Below are positions 5,994-7,130 of a DNA stretch of 7,130 nucleotides, piece after piece. The DNA is from an uncultured Lachnospiraceae bacterium. Lineage in GTDB: Bacteria; Bacillota; Clostridia; Lachnospirales; Lachnospiraceae. The translations under genes were made by a program, and so were the position numbers. The stretch covers positions 1-7,130 of the forward strand of contig CAJJNI010000129.1 of assembly GCA_905193085.1 (NCBI GenBank), read 5' to 3'. Within the stretch, counting starts at the first letter, position 1, and every line of letters begins with the position of its first letter. Below the pieces are notes generated by a model that was not told the origin of the DNA, did not search any database, and was given only the letters and a program-made list of their open reading frames with translations.

Positions 5994-6170
5994 ATAAAAA
6001 TACTATAAATGAGAAAATACAGAAAAATGCACAAAAATAATTTCGTTTTGTTTGTGGGTAAAACACATTTTGAAAAATAAAATATAATATGTTTTTGTGA
6101 CACGGACGAAATTATGCAATATCTTAAATTAACTCATTTATAATTGAATTATTAAAATGATGTCAGGGTC
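5994..6170. other. AT-rich intergenic stretch with no gene recognised
   Basis: This is the longest gene-free stretch, lying between the exporter permease and the convergent terminator. No reading frame looks coding: the antisense frame over 5873-6103 is low-complexity and overlaps the permease. It contains the dyad described separately and an isolated TATAAT (6083-6088). A TTGAAA (6070-6075) is only 7 bases upstream of it, too close to form a promoter. Confidence 0.6.
6037..6115. repeat. 10-bp inverted repeat with a 59-base interior
   Basis: ATAATTTCGT (6037-6046) is exactly complementary to ACGAAATTAT (6106-6115), and two further G.U pairs (6047-6048 with 6104-6105) are possible in RNA. The interior holds GTGACAC (6097-6103) and TATAAT. 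Transcribed from the permease gene, it could be a folded 3' region. Chance pairing in AT-rich DNA is possible, although the central TTTCGT/ACGAAA contains two GC pairs. Confidence 0.45.
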
Positions 6171-6218
6171 AAAATCCCCCAAAAGTCAGATTTAAAAATC
6201 TGGAAATTGGGGGATTTT
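6171..6218. terminator. Bidirectional terminator between convergent operons
   Basis: AAAATCCCCCAA (6171-6182) is exactly complementary to TTGGGGGATTTT (6207-6218). After a 4x4 internal loop, a second perfect stem CAGATTT/AAATCTG (6187-6193/6196-6202) closes on AA. The A-run on the left and T-run on the right give a U-tract on either strand. It serves the exporter operon on + and the flavodoxin-cupin operon on -, whose last stop codon is only 5 bases away. Confidence 0.9.
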
Positions 6219-6223
6219 ATAAA

Positions 6224-6616
6224 TTATTTTAGTTTATTATACTGCTCGTCAGAAACTGCTTCGCACCATTCATTTGAACATTCTATACCTGGAACTTCAA
6301 CAGCAAGATGAGAGAACCATTCATTTGGGGCAGCACCATGCCAGTGTTTAACCTCAGCAGGAATATTGATGCAGTCACCCGGTTTCATTTCAATGGCTTC
6401 TTTGCCTTCTTCCTGATAGTATCCGCGTCCGGCTGCACATATAAGAATCTGGCCGTCACCTGATTTGGCATGATGTATATGCCAGTTGTTTCGACAGCCC
6501 GGCTCAAATGTTACATTGAAAACACCGACCTGACTTGTGGATACAGGTGCAAGATAGCTGTGTCCGATAAAATACTGTGCAAATGCATCATTAGGTTTTC
6601 CAATTGGAAATACCAT
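6224..6616 (-). CDS. Small single-domain cupin protein
   Basis: Cytoplasmic cupin of 130 residues, one beta-barrel domain at about 30-108. Motif 1 is in GCRNNWHIHHAKSGDGQIL: metal ligands H46 and H48 are present, and Gln56 stands where classic cupins have Glu. Motif 2 is in PGDCINIPAEVKHWHG (79-94), with H91 as the third histidine. Metal binding is therefore likely, with oxidoreductase, isomerase or binding-only roles all possible. Relatives occur with carboxymuconolactone-decarboxylase-like proteins and small reductases. The start is the ATG at 6616-6614, from GGAGG 8 bases upstream; an in-frame TTG at 6631 falls just before the GGAGG. It is the second gene after the flavodoxin, with a 22-base gap, and a terminator follows at once. 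The co-transcribed flavodoxin suggests a redox or stress-detoxification context, which is inferred. Confidence 0.87.
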   Translation of the reverse strand: MVFPIGKPNDAFAQYFIGHSYLAPVSTSQVGVFNVTFEPGCRNNWHIHHAKSGDGQILICAAGRGYYQEEGKEAIEMKPGDCINIPAEVKHWHGAAPNEWFSHLAVEVPGIECSNEWCEAVSDEQYNKLK

Positions 6617-6624
6617 AGATTTTT

Positions 6625-6629
6625 CCTCC
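6625..6629 (-). promoter_or_regulatory. Ribosome-binding site GGAGG deciding the cupin start
   Basis: Read on the - strand, GGAGG (6629-6625) stands 8 bases before ATG 6616-6614. The upstream in-frame TTG at 6631-6629 overlaps this site and cannot use it. Confidence 0.85.
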
Positions 6630-6638
6630 AATCAATAT

Positions 6639-7109
6639 TTATAATGAAGTTATAAAATCATTGATTTGCTGTTTTCCGGCTCTGTTTAAAAGTTTTCCTT
6701 CAACTATATCTGCATCTTTTGCTGATGGCTGTAATTCTTTTATTGTATTTCCGAAACCACTGCCTCCTGATGTTGCAAACAGAACTATCTTTTTACCTGA
6801 AAAATCAAATGTTTCCAAAAATGTATTGATTATTGTTGGTGCTACATACCACCAGATTGGAAAGCCGACAATTATTTCATCATAAATGCTCATATCTATA
6901 TCAGTGTTGATAATTTCAGGTCTGAAACTTTTATCATTCATTTCGACACTGCTTCTTGATTTTTTATCCATCCAGTTCAAATCGGCTTTTGTGTAAGCCT
7001 CTTTAGGTGTAATTTCGTATAAATCGTAATTCCCTGCATCTGCTATCATCTGTGCCACTTTTTTTGTAGTTCCGCTTGCACTGAAAAATGCTACTAATTT
7101 CTTTGACAT
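6639..7109 (-). CDS. Flavodoxin-family FMN protein
   Basis: Cytoplasmic flavodoxin-like protein of 156 residues, of the Flavodoxin_4 kind, an electron carrier or small quinone/NAD(P)H reductase. The FMN phosphate loop follows the first strand, 'LVAFFSASGTTKKVA' (5-19). Isoalloxazine-contacting loops are in 'IVGFPIWWYVAP' (80-91), with paired tryptophans W86 and W87, and 'FATSGGSGFGNT' (111-122). Length is typical (about 150-180). It opens the operon that continues into the cupin. AAGGAGG lies 8 bases before the ATG, and the promoter must lie beyond the right edge of the window. Homologues are often found beside aldo/keto reductases and cupins; the only reductase here is the broken one at 3231, on the other strand and not linked. 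The true redox partner is unknown. Confidence 0.92.
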   Translation of the reverse strand: MSKKLVAFFSASGTTKKVAQMIADAGNYDLYEITPKEAYTKADLNWMDKKSRSSVEMNDKSFRPEIINTDIDMSIYDEIIVGFPIWWYVAPTIINTFLETFDFSGKKIVLFATSGGSGFGNTIKELQPSAKDADIVEGKLLNRAGKQQINDFITSL

Positions 7110-7117
7110 AAATTATT

Positions 7118-7124
7118 CCTCCTT
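7118..7124 (-). promoter_or_regulatory. Ribosome-binding site AAGGAGG of the flavodoxin gene
   Basis: On the - strand AAGGAGG (7124-7118) stands 8 bases before ATG 7109-7107. This is a full-consensus site and fixes the start. Confidence 0.9.
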
Positions 7125-7130
7125 GTTTAA

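Noticed and set aside
6070..6088. TTGAAA and TATAAT in the gap after the exporter operon as a promoter
   Set aside because: The spacer is only 7 bases, far from the needed 16-18, and no gene follows on that strand.
6617..6631. TTG start for the cupin
   Set aside because: It overlaps the GGAGG that properly serves the ATG at 6616-6614; relatives begin at MVFPIG as far as I recall.

Overview
The window is AT-rich with strong GGAGG-type ribosome-binding sites, compact intergenic gaps and protein families typical of anaerobic gut Firmicutes. A Lachnospiraceae-type Clostridia genome is the best guess, made from gene content and base composition and not from a marker gene. No rRNA, tRNA, CRISPR array, insertion sequence or phage gene is visible. 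It reads as ordinary chromosome with one decayed gene.

Left part, + strand. At 2-751 is an ABC-transporter ATPase of the nitrate/taurine (SsuB/TauB) type, whose permease and binding protein should lie upstream of the window. Next is a small two-helix membrane protein (853-1095). Its ribosome-binding site is buried in a perfect 14-bp inverted repeat (804-847). Then comes a textbook sigma-A promoter (1121-1149) whose start point falls just before a GC-rich nested stem-loop (1158-1209), a candidate structured leader for a YitT-family membrane protein (1233-2144). After it lies a fusion of an MmcQ/YjbR domain with an O6-alkylguanine-DNA alkyltransferase-like domain (2224-2853), in which the usual PCHR motif reads PCYR.

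Middle, + strand. A second strong promoter overlaps the stop codon of the fusion gene and drives an 80-residue protein (2920-3162). This protein looks like HPr around the regulatory serine but has no counterpart of the phosphorylated histidine. It ends at a clear rho-independent terminator. A truncated aldo/keto reductase (3231-3695) follows: about 126 N-terminal residues survive, including all four catalytic residues, and the sequence then runs straight into a terminator hairpin. A two-gene ABC-2 type exporter operon comes next: ATPase 3688-4398, overlapping by ATGA a 12-helix permease 4395-5993.

Right part. A gene-free stretch (5994-6223) ends in a long two-part hairpin (6171-6218) that can terminate transcription from both sides. 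It separates the exporter operon from a convergent - strand pair: a flavodoxin (7109-6639) followed after 22 bases by a small cupin (6616-6224).

The most interesting items are the structured leader before the YitT gene, the hairpin that hides the ribosome-binding site of the small membrane protein, the HPr-like protein without its histidine, and the reductase deletion whose junction coincides with a terminator arm. Nothing here amounts to a demonstrated new multi-gene system.
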